A stretch of DNA of 57,702 bases, taken from Alphaproteobacteria bacterium. GTDB taxonomy: Bacteria; Pseudomonadota; Alphaproteobacteria; Rhizobiales; CAJQND01. The notes under the pieces are model-generated. The model did no database searches. It had not been told where the DNA came from and saw only the letters and a list, made by a program, of their open reading frames with translations. Positions 47,182 through 56,621 of this stretch are shown piece by piece; within the stretch, counting starts at the first letter, position 1, and each line of letters begins with the position of its first letter. The stretch is from NCBI GenBank assembly GCA_024227565.1, contig JAAEUE010000057.1:1-57702 (forward strand), read 5' to 3'. The position numbers were made by a program, and so were the translations under genes.

Positions 47182-49310
47182 CGATTATCGTCCTGTACGC
47201 CATTATTGCGCTGCCGGGTGCGGACACGGGGCTCCGTGAACCCGCCTTGCTCTTGGCGGCGATTGCCGAAAATGTCTCTGAAGAAAGTGGTGATCGTCTC
47301 TTCGGCACGGCCGGCGCTCTGAAAGAAATCGTCTATAGGCCAGGAATCGCCCAGTAGATCATTGTCAGATGACGGTGGTTCGCCAGGCAAGGGCACGGCC
47401 GGAAGATTGGCGTGTGCGGCCACCATCACATCTTTCCAGATTTGGGCCGGCAAGGAACCGCCGGTTACGCGTTTGGTGGGTTTTGAGTTGTCGTTGCCAA
47501 CCCAAACCCCGGCAACATATTGCGCCGTGTACCCGATGAACCAAGCATCCTTATAGCTCTGAGTGGTGCCCGTTTTGCCGCCAACTTCACGGCCCTCCAA
47601 CCGGGCCCGTTTGCCGGTGCCTGAACTCACCACTGCTTCCAGCATGTGGTTCATGGTTCCCAGTTCGGCGGGGTCGAGCACCTTCCCGGGACCTTGTCCC
47701 TTGCGCTCATACAGAATGCGCCCGTCGGTGGAAATAATGCGCTTGATCACATTGGGGAACACGCCGAGCCCGCCATTGGCAAAGGGTGCATAGGCGCCAA
47801 CCAGTTCGAGCAGGCTAACCTCTGAAGTGCCAAGGGCAATTGAGGGCAATGCCTCAAGCTTGGATTTGATGCCCATGCGCTTGGCGTTGCTGACAACGAG
47901 CGCTGGCCCGGCTTCCACCGCTAGGCGCACGGCCACAGTGTTGATCGAGCGCGCCAGGGCCGATTTCAAAGTGACCTGGCCGAAATATTTCTTGTTGTAA
48001 TTCTCCGGGCACCAGCGGTCGATGCAGAAGCGCTCATCCTCAACCACCGAGTTAGGGCCAAAGCCCATATCGATGGCGGAGAGATAGACGAACGGCTTGA
48101 ACGCCGACCCCGGTTGGCGTTTTGCGCTTACCGCCCGGTTGAATTGGCTCTTGATGTAGGATTTGCCACCCACCATCGCGACGATTTCGCCGGTGGGGTT
48201 CATCACCACCATGGCGCCCTGGGTGGCGTTCAGCTTGGCCCCTTGATTGACCAGCCGACGGCGCAAGCTACGTTCAGCAACCGCCTGGAGGCGCGGGTCG
48301 ATCGATGTTTGCACAATCAACCCTGCGGCCTTGCTGCCGGTGTATTCGGGCACCAGTTCCTCAACCCAGTCGACGATATATTGCGTGGCGGGGATATAAT
48401 CCACGGCCTTCACGTCCGCGGGCCGGTTCACCGCCCGTTTTGCCTCTGCACTGGTGATGTAGCCTTCCTTCACCATGCTGTTCAAAACCAAAAGCGAACG
48501 TTTGCGCGAGCCCTTCGGATTGGACTTGGGGTTGAGGCGTGATGGTGCTTTGAGAAGGGCAGCCATGGAGGCGGCCTCGGCAAGGGTGAGTTGCCGGGCG
48601 CTTTTGCTGAAATAAGCCTTGGAGGCAGCCTCCACGCCATAGGCGCCGGCGCCGTAATAGACCCGGTTCAAGTACAGTTGGAGGATCTCGTCCTTTGAAA
48701 ACTTGTGCTCGATCCACAACGCCAGAATGGCTTCCTGAAGTTTCCGGTGCAATGTGCGCTCTGGCTTCAAGAACAGGTTCTTGGCCAACTGTTGGGTAAG
48801 CGTTGAGCCGCCCTGAACGACCCGGCCTGCCTTGAAGTTGCTGTACATGGCGCGCGCCAGGGCAACGAGGTCAACGCCAAAGTGTTGTCTGAACCGGCGG
48901 TCTTCGATGGCCAGAACCGCTTGGGGCACATAGCTCGGCAAATCACGCAAGCGCACATCATCTCCAAGGAACATCCCGCTTTCAGCGAGAACTTCCCCAT
49001 TGTCTGCAAGCAGAACAATGCCTTCAGTGCGCTTTGGAATGGTGAAGATGTCTTGGCCCGGCAGGGCATAGACCATGTAGCCGGCAATGCCGATCAGGCC
49101 GATAACGCCCCACATGACAAAGGTCATGGACCAGAACACAACGCGCATGGTTGGAGAGCGGCGGCGTTCACCACGCCCGGCTTTGGATTTTCGGGACCGG
49201 CGTGGGACGCTCGATCTGGCCGAATCACGCCTGGAGGGCGCCGTCAGGGTTGGCGTGACCCGTTTGCGCTTTGCAGATTTCGGCTTTGAGGAGCGAAAAA
49301 ACTTCATAAC
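47178..49310 (-). CDS. Class A penicillin-binding protein (PBP1A type)
   Basis: A bifunctional peptidoglycan synthase. I chose the ATG at 49310 (MKFFRSSKPKSAKRKRV), giving 710 residues; an in-frame start 15 residues earlier exists. A basic cytoplasmic tail and one membrane helix (TFVMWGVIGLIGIAGYMVYAL) come first. The transglycosylase domain has EDRRFRQHFGVD and GGSTLTQQLAKNLFL. The transpeptidase domain has the active Ser in PGSAFKPF (SxxK), the SxN motif ARSINT and KTGTTQSYKDAWF. The LppC-type lipoprotein at 5352 might be its activator. Confidence 0.93.
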   Translation of the reverse strand, partial: VMKFFRSSKPKSAKRKRVTPTLTAPSRRDSARSSVPRRSRKSKAGRGERRRSPTMRVVFWSMTFVMWGVIGLIGIAGYMVYALPGQDIFTIPKRTEGIVLLADNGEVLAESGMFLGDDVRLRDLPSYVPQAVLAIEDRRFRQHFGVDLVALARAMYSNFKAGRVVQGGSTLTQQLAKNLFLKPERTLHRKLQEAILALWIEHKFSKDEILQLYLNRVYYGAGAYGVEAASKAYFSKSARQLTLAEAASMAALLKAPSRLNPKSNPKGSRKRSLLVLNSMVKEGYITSAEAKRAVNRPADVKAVDYIPATQYIVDWVEELVPEYTGSKAAGLIVQTSIDPRLQAVAERSLRRRLVNQGAKLNATQGAMVVMNPTGEIVAMVGGKSYIKSQFNRAVSAKRQPGSAFKPFVYLSAIDMGFGPNSVVEDERFCIDRWCPENYNKKYFGQVTLKSALARSINTVAVRLAVEAGPALVVSNAKRMGIKSKLEALPSIALGTSEVSLLELVGAYAPFANGGLGVFPNVIKRIISTDGRILYERKGQGPGKVLDPAELGTMNHMLEAVVSSGTGKRARLEGREVGGKTGTTQSYKDAWFIGYTAQYVAGVWVGNDNSKPTKRVTGGSLPAQIWKDVMVAAHANLPAVPLPGEPPSSDNDLLGDSWPIDDFFQSAGRAEETITTFFRDIFGNRRQEQGGFTEPRVRTRQRNNGVQDDNR

Positions 49311-49453
49311 GTTCCGGCGTAAAGTTTCTGCCAGTGCTGGCGTCTGCAACAGCATTTAAGCCAGCTGCATTAACCTTTTGCTAATCTTTGCACTTTTTGC
49401 CCCGCTCTTGATCTTGATGGCCTTAAAACGGGGCCGCAATATGACCTCGAACC

Positions 49454-49867
49454 CTAATGGTCACCGTCACACAGAGCATAATCGGCAATCGCTTCAATGA
49501 CCCTGCAGTTGGCCATTTTCCCCGATTTGCACACACTGCTGATCCTCTCCAGCTCAGATTTTAGCAGGTTCAGCCGCGCAATACGCTGTTCCACCGTACG
49601 CAGGTGATCACAGGCGATCCGGTCAGCTTCCGCGCAGGGTTTGTCCGGGTCTTTGCTCAAGTCGATAAGCTCGCGAATGGCTTCAGCGCCAAACCCCAGG
49701 TCCCGGGCATGACGAATAAAACTCAATCGCCGCAAAGCTGGGGGGCCGTAGCGGCGTTGATTTCCAGCCGTCCTTTCAGGGGGGTCCACAAGTCCTGTCT
49801 GTTCGTAATAGCGGATGGTCGGCACCTTCACGTGGGTGCGTTTGGACAGCTCTCCGATGGAATACAT
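49454..49867 (-). CDS. MerR-family metal-responsive regulator
   Basis: A 137-residue activator of the MerR family. The start is the ATG at 49867 (MYSIGELSKRTHVKV), where the winged helix-turn-helix begins (VPTIRYYEQTGLVDPPERT). A dimerisation coiled coil follows, then a Cys-bearing tail (CAEADRIACDHL, SVCKSGKMANCRVIEA) of the CadR/PbrR/ZntR kind. It is divergent from a cation diffusion facilitator, and a MerR-type promoter lies between them. Zn, Cd, Pb or Co are possible inducers; the sequence does not decide. Confidence 0.9.
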   Translation of the reverse strand: MYSIGELSKRTHVKVPTIRYYEQTGLVDPPERTAGNQRRYGPPALRRLSFIRHARDLGFGAEAIRELIDLSKDPDKPCAEADRIACDHLRTVEQRIARLNLLKSELERISSVCKSGKMANCRVIEAIADYALCDGDH

Positions 49868-49884
49868 TTTTCGCAATTTTTCCC

Positions 49885-49915
49885 TTGAACCTCTAGTCAC
49901 TATAGGAAGTAGGGT
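49885..49915 (+). promoter_or_regulatory. MerR-type promoter with a 19-bp spacer
   Basis: A -35 TTGAAC (49885-49890) and a -10 TAGGGT (49910-49915) are separated by 19 bp, the overlong spacer typical of MerR-controlled promoters. The spacer holds the imperfect dyad CCTCTAGT/ACTATAGG. It points at the CDF transporter gene. Confidence 0.8.
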
Positions 49916-49946
49916 CGCCTCATTGATAATTCAAGGAGTGACGATC

Positions 49947-50582
49947 TTGGGCAATTGTTGTGGTCATGACGCCAAGTTCGATGGCGCGTCTGCTGATTTC
50001 AAACGGCGCCTCTGGGCGGTCATCTTTCTCAACGCGTCAATGTTCGTTGTGGAAATGACGGCAGGCCATTTGGCTGGTTCCCAAGCACTACAGGCAGATG
50101 CATTGGACTTTTTCGGAGATGCGCTGACATACGGACTTTCTCTGGCGGTCATTGGTGCGCCGATTAAAACGCGGGCCATGGCTGCGTTGGCAAAGGGGAC
50201 CAGTCTTGCGCTTATGGGAGCCTGGATATTGGGATCGACACTTTACCATGTGTTGATGGTGGACGTCCCGCGGGCGGAAATCATGGGGCTGGTCGGGTTC
50301 GCGGCTCTGGTTGTTAATGTGGTCAGCGTGCTGCTGCTCGTGCGCTACAAAGACGGCGATGCGAATGTGCGCTCGGTTTGGCTCTGTTCGCGAAACGATG
50401 CGATTGGAAACGTGGCCGTAATGCTTGCCGCGCTTGGCGTCTGGGGCACAACGAGCGGATGGCCCGATCTCGTAGTGGCCGCCATCATGGCGGGGCTATT
50501 CCTAAGCTCGGCGCTGCAGATACTCCGCCAAGCCTGGGCAGAATACGCAAACTCCCACCCGGCAAACGAACCTGTTGGCTAA
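49947..50582 (+). CDS. Cation diffusion facilitator-type metal transporter
   Basis: A membrane exporter of about 211 residues, with a TTG start at 49947 eight bases after AAGGAG. The first residues (GNCCGHDAKFDG) are Cys/His-rich and likely bind metal. Four to six hydrophobic helices follow. Acidic site residues are in QADALDFFGDALTYG and, in the second half, CSRNDAIGNVAVM, matching the two HxxxD/DxxxD-type motifs of CDF proteins. It lacks the long C-terminal cytoplasmic domain. It is controlled by the adjacent MerR regulator and should export divalent heavy metals. Confidence 0.88.
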   Translation: MGNCCGHDAKFDGASADFKRRLWAVIFLNASMFVVEMTAGHLAGSQALQADALDFFGDALTYGLSLAVIGAPIKTRAMAALAKGTSLALMGAWILGSTLYHVLMVDVPRAEIMGLVGFAALVVNVVSVLLLVRYKDGDANVRSVWLCSRNDAIGNVAVMLAALGVWGTTSGWPDLVVAAIMAGLFLSSALQILRQAWAEYANSHPANEPVG

Positions 50583-50667
50583 CCAATTCTCTCGCTTGGT
50601 TTGGCACGTTGTGTACTTTGAATCTGCAGGCCTATATTGTTTGCGCCACCACTTTCTGGGAGAACTC

Positions 50668-51939
50668 ATGCTGCGCATAATTTTGTTTGCCCTGATCTGC
50701 CTTGCATTTGCCGCCGCTGGTCCGGCGCAGGCCGAACGGCGCGTTGCTCTTGTGATTGGAAATGGGGCCTACACGAACTCGCCGGCGCTCAATAATCCGG
50801 CAAACGATGCCGCCGTGGTGGCTGCGAGCTTGAAAGCACTCAAATTTGAGGTGATCCGGCTGATTAACGGTAATCATCGGCGCATGCTCGATGCAATGAC
50901 TGCCTTCGGCCGTGCGGCCACCGGCGCGGATGTGGCATTGGTTTTCTATGCTGGCCACGGGGTTCAGGTGTCCGGACGCAATTGGTTGCTTCCAGTGGCC
51001 TCCACAATTTCGGCAGAGACCGATCTGCCGGCCCAAGCCATTCGCACCAGCGACATCATGGAGGTGATGGAAACATCGGGCGCAGCCCTGAAGCTGATGA
51101 TCCTGGATGCGTGCCGGAACAATCCGTTGCCCAAATCGGCAAGCCGTGGTGCAACGCGCGGCCTTGCCCGGCTGGAGGCCAACACTGCCGGCACCATGAT
51201 CACTTTCGCTACAGCACCGGGAGACGTGGCAGCAGATGGGGACACACAAAACAGCCCGTTTACCGCGGCCCTGGCGCAGCACATCACCACGCCCGGCCTG
51301 GAAATCCGCCAGCTCATGGGCCGGGTGCGCGAGACCGTCTACAAAAGCACAGGAAAGCGTCAACTGCCTTGGGTTAATGAGGCGCTGATTGGTGAGTTTT
51401 ATTTTGCAGGCAAAGACCCCGACGCCAAGCCCGTGCCTGTGGCCCAGCCGAAGGCGATTGCCGTGGTCAAGGCTGAACCGGATGCGACAGGCCCAACGGA
51501 AAAGGAAGCTTTTGTACTGGCACAATCGCTGGGCACGACAGGCGCGTGGGATGCGTTTTTGACACAATTCCCAAATGGGCCCTACGCTGGTTTTGCTGCC
51601 GCCGCCCGAGCCAAGCTGGTTGCGCCTCCTGCAAAGAAACAGCAAACGGCCGCTGTTGAAACCCAGCAAAACAAGCCCGCTGCGTCAGGAGGCTTTCTGT
51701 TCCCCTACTCCGCCAAACAGCGAATTTCGCCGGGAGACTTGGAAGGGCTCTCAAAACGTCAACTCAGGATTGCCCGCAACGAAATTTTCGCCCGGCGTGG
51801 CCGTCACTTCAAGAGTGCGGATCTGAGGCGGCACTTCAAGCGCTTTCGCTGGTACAAGCCCCGCACGTGGAACCCCAAATTGAACCGGATTGAAAGAGCA
51901 AACGTCAATCTCATCAAGAACACCGAACGATGGCGCTAA
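50668..51939 (+). CDS. Caspase-like peptidase with C-terminal YARHG domain
   Basis: A 423-residue exported protein. The ATG at 50668 starts a signal peptide (MLRIILFALICLAFAAAG) ending in PAQA. The C14-type caspase fold follows: ERRVALVIGNGAYTNSPAL, the catalytic His in FYAGHGVQVSG and the catalytic Cys in LDACRNNP. A linker rich in Pro/Ala/Lys (about 250-335) leads to a C-terminal YARHG domain (LSKRQLRIARNEIFARRGRHF). Such orthocaspases cut after Arg or Lys; roles in the bacterial envelope are little known. Its end overlaps the next gene by ten bases, so the two are coupled. Confidence 0.87.
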   Translation: MLRIILFALICLAFAAAGPAQAERRVALVIGNGAYTNSPALNNPANDAAVVAASLKALKFEVIRLINGNHRRMLDAMTAFGRAATGADVALVFYAGHGVQVSGRNWLLPVASTISAETDLPAQAIRTSDIMEVMETSGAALKLMILDACRNNPLPKSASRGATRGLARLEANTAGTMITFATAPGDVAADGDTQNSPFTAALAQHITTPGLEIRQLMGRVRETVYKSTGKRQLPWVNEALIGEFYFAGKDPDAKPVPVAQPKAIAVVKAEPDATGPTEKEAFVLAQSLGTTGAWDAFLTQFPNGPYAGFAAAARAKLVAPPAKKQQTAAVETQQNKPAASGGFLFPYSAKQRISPGDLEGLSKRQLRIARNEIFARRGRHFKSADLRRHFKRFRWYKPRTWNPKLNRIERANVNLIKNTERWR

Positions 51940-52727
51940 TCAGGTTTCTGACTGCAATAACTGCGCTCGGTGTGTTGGCGCCGGTTGCTTTGGCGGGATC
52001 GTATGGTGCGCCGCCACCAGATATTCGCGACCGTTTGGACGCGCTCGTTGCAGCTTATCCAGAGCACTTGATCAGCCATAACGGCACTCACATCACGTGG
52101 CGCGACGGCAGCAAAATGCCGGTCTCCGATGGTCGCACTGATAAGACGTTCGACGAACTGCTGAATGCGCCAGACATTGATGACATGTTCGCGTTTGCCT
52201 ACCCCGCCGGAACCAAGCCGTCTGCACCCGGGGTCAATTTTGATCCGGGCCGCATTCGCTCCGAGCCGTTTTTCACCAAGATGTACGGCGATTGCCGGAA
52301 AAATGCTGCTGCTTTGCGCCGGGCCAAGGTCCCCTGGCTCAAGAAGCATACAGGGGGCTCGGTACAGATCACCACGATCAATGATGTTCATGAGGCCTTG
52401 GCCGGCGTTTCTGCTGATCTTGATAAACTACCAAACCGCTTCGTCCGCTTCCTCAAACCCAATTCTGGCACCTACAACTGCCGCACGATTGCCGGCACAA
52501 AGCGGTTGTCGGTTCACGCATTTGCTGCCGCCATCGACATCAACGTCAAGCATGCCCACTACTGGAAATGGACGAAGCCCGGCAGCAACGGCACCTATCC
52601 ATGGCGTAACAAAATTCCACAGGCGATTGTCGATGTATTCGAGCGCCATGGCTTCATCTGGGGCGGGCGCTGGTATCACTATGACAGCATGCACTTCGAA
52701 TACCGACCGGAACTCTTTCAAAAATAG
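51930..52727 (+). CDS. M15-family peptidase, likely D-Ala-D-Ala carboxypeptidase-like
   Basis: A 265-residue exported zinc peptidase. The signal peptide ends near PVALAGSYG. The C-terminal domain carries the M15 pattern: SVHAFAAAIDINVKHAHYWKW (quoted in part; His and Asp as zinc ligands) and RWYHYDSMHFEYRPE with the catalytic Asp/His. It should act on peptidoglycan peptides in the periplasm. It overlaps the caspase-like gene by ten bases, which suggests that the two envelope peptidases are made together. Confidence 0.85.
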   Translation: MALIRFLTAITALGVLAPVALAGSYGAPPPDIRDRLDALVAAYPEHLISHNGTHITWRDGSKMPVSDGRTDKTFDELLNAPDIDDMFAFAYPAGTKPSAPGVNFDPGRIRSEPFFTKMYGDCRKNAAALRRAKVPWLKKHTGGSVQITTINDVHEALAGVSADLDKLPNRFVRFLKPNSGTYNCRTIAGTKRLSVHAFAAAIDINVKHAHYWKWTKPGSNGTYPWRNKIPQAIVDVFERHGFIWGGRWYHYDSMHFEYRPELFQK

Positions 52728-52935
52728 AAACAAGTATCGCCGCTTCTGGCATTAGGCTCGAGGTGGAGGACATCCAAAGCCGTAGTGGGCTGTGCTGTGA
52801 CGTGGATCACTGAGGAGGCTGTGGTTCCACGCTATCTCAGGCTCAGGCACTCCCCTCTCAGTCCGATGAGAAGTGCTCACGCCCGGTTGGTCCTAGTATC
52901 CCCCCGATGAGGCTGGCCGGGCGTTTGATCACAGT
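52728..52935. other. Non-coding stretch before the third 105-bp repeat
   Basis: No gene is seen. The DNA contains short inverted pieces (for example GTGGATCAC and GTTCCAC arms near 52800-52830) but nothing I can name. It may be debris of an older mobile element. With the following repeat it makes a 393-bp gene-free interval. Confidence 0.35.
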
Positions 52936-53041
52936 TAGAGCAACCCCCGATCAGACGGAATCGTCTGAGTGGGGATAAGTTGCTCGCCCATAACGATAAT
53001 CTGGGGCATCTTCCGCTCAGTTTGAGCGGAAGTTGCCCTAG
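52936..53041 (+). repeat. 105-bp two-hairpin repeat (MITE-like), copy 3
   Basis: In the same orientation as copy 1. It begins TAGAGCAACCCCCGATCAGA and ends GAGCGGAAGTTGCCCTAG. Both stem-loops are intact. It stands free in intergenic DNA, which shows that the element does not need an adjoining gene. Confidence 0.85.
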
Positions 53042-53120
53042 CGCAAGGCACCGATACGGCGGCTACGAATACAAGATAGATTAGCATCGGTGAGTGCTAG
53101 CCAACGTGAGATAAACGCGG

Positions 53121-53456
53121 ATGGCCACACCTGCATTACTCTCGTGCAAGCTCTGCAACGCCGTCATCGTCAATCACCCCAGGGATAGCGACAATGGAAC
53201 TACCTACATTCACCCTGAGTACGTGGTTTTATCGGGTTCGCATGCGGGTCTTAAGCAAGTGAGTGAAACCGGCACCTTTCCGCCGCTTCACAGCGTCAAT
53301 GACGAGCCTGACGGGTTTTACGATCCCAGAAACGGGAATATCGAGAGCGCGCGGTCAGGAAAATTGACCGTCTGGACCATTATCGGTTTCATCGGTATCG
53401 GATTTTTGATGGTTATCTTTGGCGTCCTGATCGCAAGAGGCGTCATCACAAGCTGA
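53121..53456 (+). CDS. Small membrane-anchored protein of unknown function
   Basis: A 111-residue ORF. The N-terminus has a CKLCNAVIVN pair that could be half of a zinc ribbon, and the middle is polar. A strong C-terminal membrane helix (TVWTIIGFIGIGFLMVIFGVLIARG) suggests tail anchoring. I do not recognise a family. The region is sparse and accessory, and the ribosome site is weak, so the gene is only probable. Confidence 0.5.
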   Translation: MATPALLSCKLCNAVIVNHPRDSDNGTTYIHPEYVVLSGSHAGLKQVSETGTFPPLHSVNDEPDGFYDPRNGNIESARSGKLTVWTIIGFIGIGFLMVIFGVLIARGVITS

Positions 53457-53580
53457 ACCCGCCCAGCCTGAATAAGATCACGCATGTCCACCAACTCATA
53501 GCCAGTCCCAAACGCCGTGCCGGTTTCTCTGGGGACACGTCGCGCGGATCCACGCGGTACCGTAAATATGGTTCCTTCAT
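53446..53580 (-). CDS. Possible 44-residue membrane peptide
   Basis: A short minus-strand ORF starting ATG at 53580: MKEPYLRYRVDPRDVSPEKP, then a hydrophobic LGLAMSWWTCVILF segment and the end RLGGFSL. Its composition (charged start, one short Trp-rich helix) looks more natural than the longer overlapping ORF in another frame (53318-53758). It overlaps the end of the gene at 53121 by 11 bp. No Shine-Dalgarno match is clear, so this is tentative. Confidence 0.25.
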   Translation of the reverse strand: MKEPYLRYRVDPRDVSPEKPARRLGLAMSWWTCVILFRLGGFSL

Positions 53581-53800
53581 GGTTTACCCGATTTTTTGTG
53601 TTCGGGTTTGACCGGGGAGTAATCAATTGCGCACTGGGGCTGTCGGCCATCAGATTATTGCTTTTGTTCACTGATTGCTCAGAGGGTGATTGTGATTGGT
53701 GAGAGGGTCTGCCTTCGGAGGCACATTCACTGTCTTTGGACTTCGCCCAAGGGGGCATTTTTGACCCCTTTTGGACACTGGACCGGCGCCTTGGGCGAGC

Positions 53801-56065
53801 TCACTGACTGCTAACAGAGAATGGATATGGGCCTGAATCTGTAAGAAGCACGTAGTCACCCCAGCGAACCCGGTCAATGTGAGGTGGCATCCGGAAAACG
53901 GGCGTGCACAATTCGAATTCGCTGGTTAGATCGGGCCAAATTTCGCAAAGTGAATCACCATCTATGCGCCCGGAGCCGGTGTTTTTCCGGTAGACCCCCG
54001 GTTGTATGGAAGCGCCAAAGTGCTGGACTTTCCCGTTAGGCAGCCGAACCTGTTGCCAAGTGCGGTTGGTGGAGCCGAAAAACCCTCTCGCAAATCCCTT
54101 ACCCTCAATTCGCTTTCCAAACAAAAGGGTCTTTATTTCTTTGCCGGACAATCTGGTGTCCCGGTTCAATGGAAGGTAGGCACCCGAAGAGTTTCGCAAG
54201 CCGGTGACAAGAAGACCTCGCGCGAACCGCTCCATGACTGCAGCATCAGTGAATGGATATAACGCCACAAGCTCTTCCAGATACCACCATGCGACGTCCG
54301 TCTTTTTGATGAAGACCCTATGTACAGCTTTGGCTTGTTCGACCTCGCCCAAATCGCCGTGAATTGCTGCTTTGAGAACCAGGAAATATATTTGGTCTGG
54401 TGCATGCTGCAGGGCACGTTCTATTGAAGCCTTTGCAGTGCTGCTATTCCCCTGCGAAAATTCCGCAAGCGCCGTCAAATAAAGTGCGTGGGCGGGTTCA
54501 GCGGGACTCTGACGTTTTGCCTTTGCGATGGTTTCTAGAGCCCTTTCAACCTTGCCAGCATAAATGAGGGCCTCGGCCAATGCCTCCATTGCGTCTACGC
54601 TATTCGCACTGAGGTCAAGCGCTCTCTCTGCATCCAAAACAGCACGTTCAGGCTGATGGCGTTTCAAGGAAAGTTTTGATCGTACCAAATAGAAATCGCT
54701 GTTCGGTTCGCGCTTGGCTGCCTCAAGGAACTTCCAGATCTTGGTCGTCCCAGTCAACCAGTCGAATCCCAGTTTCAGGCTGTATTGTTCGAGAAGGAGC
54801 ACGCCGCGCATGTACACTTTGGCGAGTGCAGTGTAGGCCGCAATAAAGTCAGGATCCAGCTTGACGGCCTTTTGAAAATGATCCCTGGCTGTCGCGTTCT
54901 CCCGGGGCGTTCGCCGGTTGTAGAATGACAGCCCCTGCAGGTAAGCGTCGTAAGCCGCTGTAACCTGGGTTTTCGGTACAGCGCCGCCTTTTTTTTCGGT
55001 GGGAGACAGTTTCACAGCCAATGCATCGACGATCCGCCTGATTACACGATCCTGGAGAGCAAACGCATTCTCGTTGTTTTCGTCGTACCTTTCAGCCCAG
55101 ATGTGCCCACCTGTTGTCGCATCAATCAGCTGAGCATTGATGCGCACCTGGTCTCCGGCACGGCGCACGCTTCCCTCCAGCACGTAGCGGACGCCCAATT
55201 CCTCTGCGACCTGGCGAACCTTGACCTATTGTCCTTTGTAGGAAAAGGAAGAATTGCGGGCGATGACAAAAAGGCCCGATAACTTAGAAAGATCAGTGAT
55301 CAGGTCCTCTGTCATGCCGTCCGCGAAATACGCCTGATTGGGATCATCAGACAGGTTGTTGAACGGCAAAACAGCAATCTACGGCTTATCCGGCAGCGGA
55401 AAGGCCATGTTGGCCACAACGGTGGGCTCGAGCCGTGGCTGCCAGGGACTAAACCAATAGGCACCGCCAGCAATAACAACGAGCACAGCGGCGGCACCGA
55501 CTGCAAGCGGCCAACGGGCGCTGCTCTTCGCATTGGCGCCGTTGGCGGTCCCGGGACGCGGCGGCCGTGAGTCGAATGCGAGCCGGTAGACTTGAACCGG
55601 GTCAGGAATATTTTTCACCTTCTGCAGGCCAAGGTCTTCGAATTCGGCGGCCACCTTGCCCTTGACCTGATCATACACGTTGCGGGAAACGCATACGCCT
55701 CCTGCATCGGCCAGACTCTCCAGGCGGGCGGCGACGTTTACGCCCTCGCCGTAGATGTCATCTCCCTCAACGATGATATCGCCGATGTTGATGCCAATGC
55801 GCAATCGGATCGAACCATCACTTTCAGCAAGTGATGACTGGATTGCAGCAGCACACTTAACCGCATCAACGACGCTGGCAAATTCAACAAGTGTGCCGTC
55901 GCCCATCAACTTGATGATGCGCCCACGGTGCTCGGCGACTTTGGGATTAAACAGATCAGATCGATGCGCTTGCAAGTGCGCAAGAGTAGCTTCCTCGTCC
56001 TCTGCCATTAGCTTGGAGTAGCCAACAACATCAGCAGCGAGTATGGCGGCAAGTCTGCGTTCCAA
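53801..56065 (-). pseudogene. Class III adenylate cyclase with TPR region, interrupted by two in-frame TAG codons
   Basis: The frame runs without shift from 56065 to 53801 but contains TAG at 55379-55381 and 55226-55228. The first part (55379-56065) has the complete cyclase domain: RRLAAILAADVVGYSKLM with a metal Asp, LMGDGTLVEF, and LRIGINIGDIIVEGDDIYG. A membrane helix follows (LAVGAAAVLVVIAGGAYWF). Between the stops the frame reads IAVLPFNNLSDDPNQAYF, and after them VRQVAEELGVRYVLEGSVRR, the standard continuation of these proteins, then TPR-like helices. Family members usually read LPDKPSIAVLPF, so the first TAG replaces a Ser codon and the second a residue between YKGQ and VKV. TAG is an ordinary stop for other genes here, so recoding is unlikely. 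Confidence 0.8.
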
Positions 56066-56621
56066 CGTTTCCCCTCCTGGGTGGTCAGACTATCGGGGAA
56101 CCAAGACAGAATCTACAAGCTTGGCATGGACGGCGAATGTCACCCAATGGCACTTTTCAGACTCTTTGGTCGCCCAGATTGAGAGTCCGCTTTAAGGGGC
56201 TAAGCCGACCTGTGGAGAGAAAACGGACATTGATGTCAGGTTTCGGGGGTGGAACGGACTTGTTGGTCGGTCGTTACCACCATTTTGTGCGCGGTGATGG
56301 GCTGCTTTGGCGGATGTGGTTTGGCTCGACCCCTCGTCACCCGTGCGCTTGGTCAGGTCCGCACACATTTCCCGGGCTCGCAAGGTCACATCCGCAAAAA
56401 ATATCCTGTATAGAGCTCGGGCGATAATTCGAACCGGTCTTCGCTAAAGAGAACATTGAAATTCTTTGCATTTGTTATTTTGTTCTTTTCGATCATAATA
56501 TTGTCTTGCAAGTTTACTGATTCTTATATGCTTTAGAACGGAACAAAAATTACATATAAGATTGAACAGTTTTATTGTAGGCGCCGCCGGTCAAGCGCCA
56601 GAACATAAAAGGAGCCGTCAT
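56066..56621. other. Intergenic region between cyclase and NTF2-like gene
   Basis: These 556 bases hold no convincing gene. The part 56440-56600 is clearly AT-rich compared with the rest of the window, for example TTTGTTATTTTGTTCTTTTC, and probably contains the promoter of the next gene. The AT bias could also mark recently acquired DNA. Confidence 0.45.

Noticed and set aside
50632..51669. 345-residue minus-strand ORF opposite the caspase-like gene
   Set aside because: Shadow frame; the plus strand has a signal peptide and catalytic motifs.
53318..53758. 146-residue minus-strand ORF
   Set aside because: Low-complexity start and no family pattern. A shorter frame within it (53446-53580) gives a more natural peptide, so the long frame is probably chance.
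53801..56065. Genome-wide UAG recoding as the explanation for the split cyclase
   Set aside because: dnaJ, grpE, gyrB and the LppC-type gene all end in TAG at the expected family length, so UAG works as a stop in this organism.
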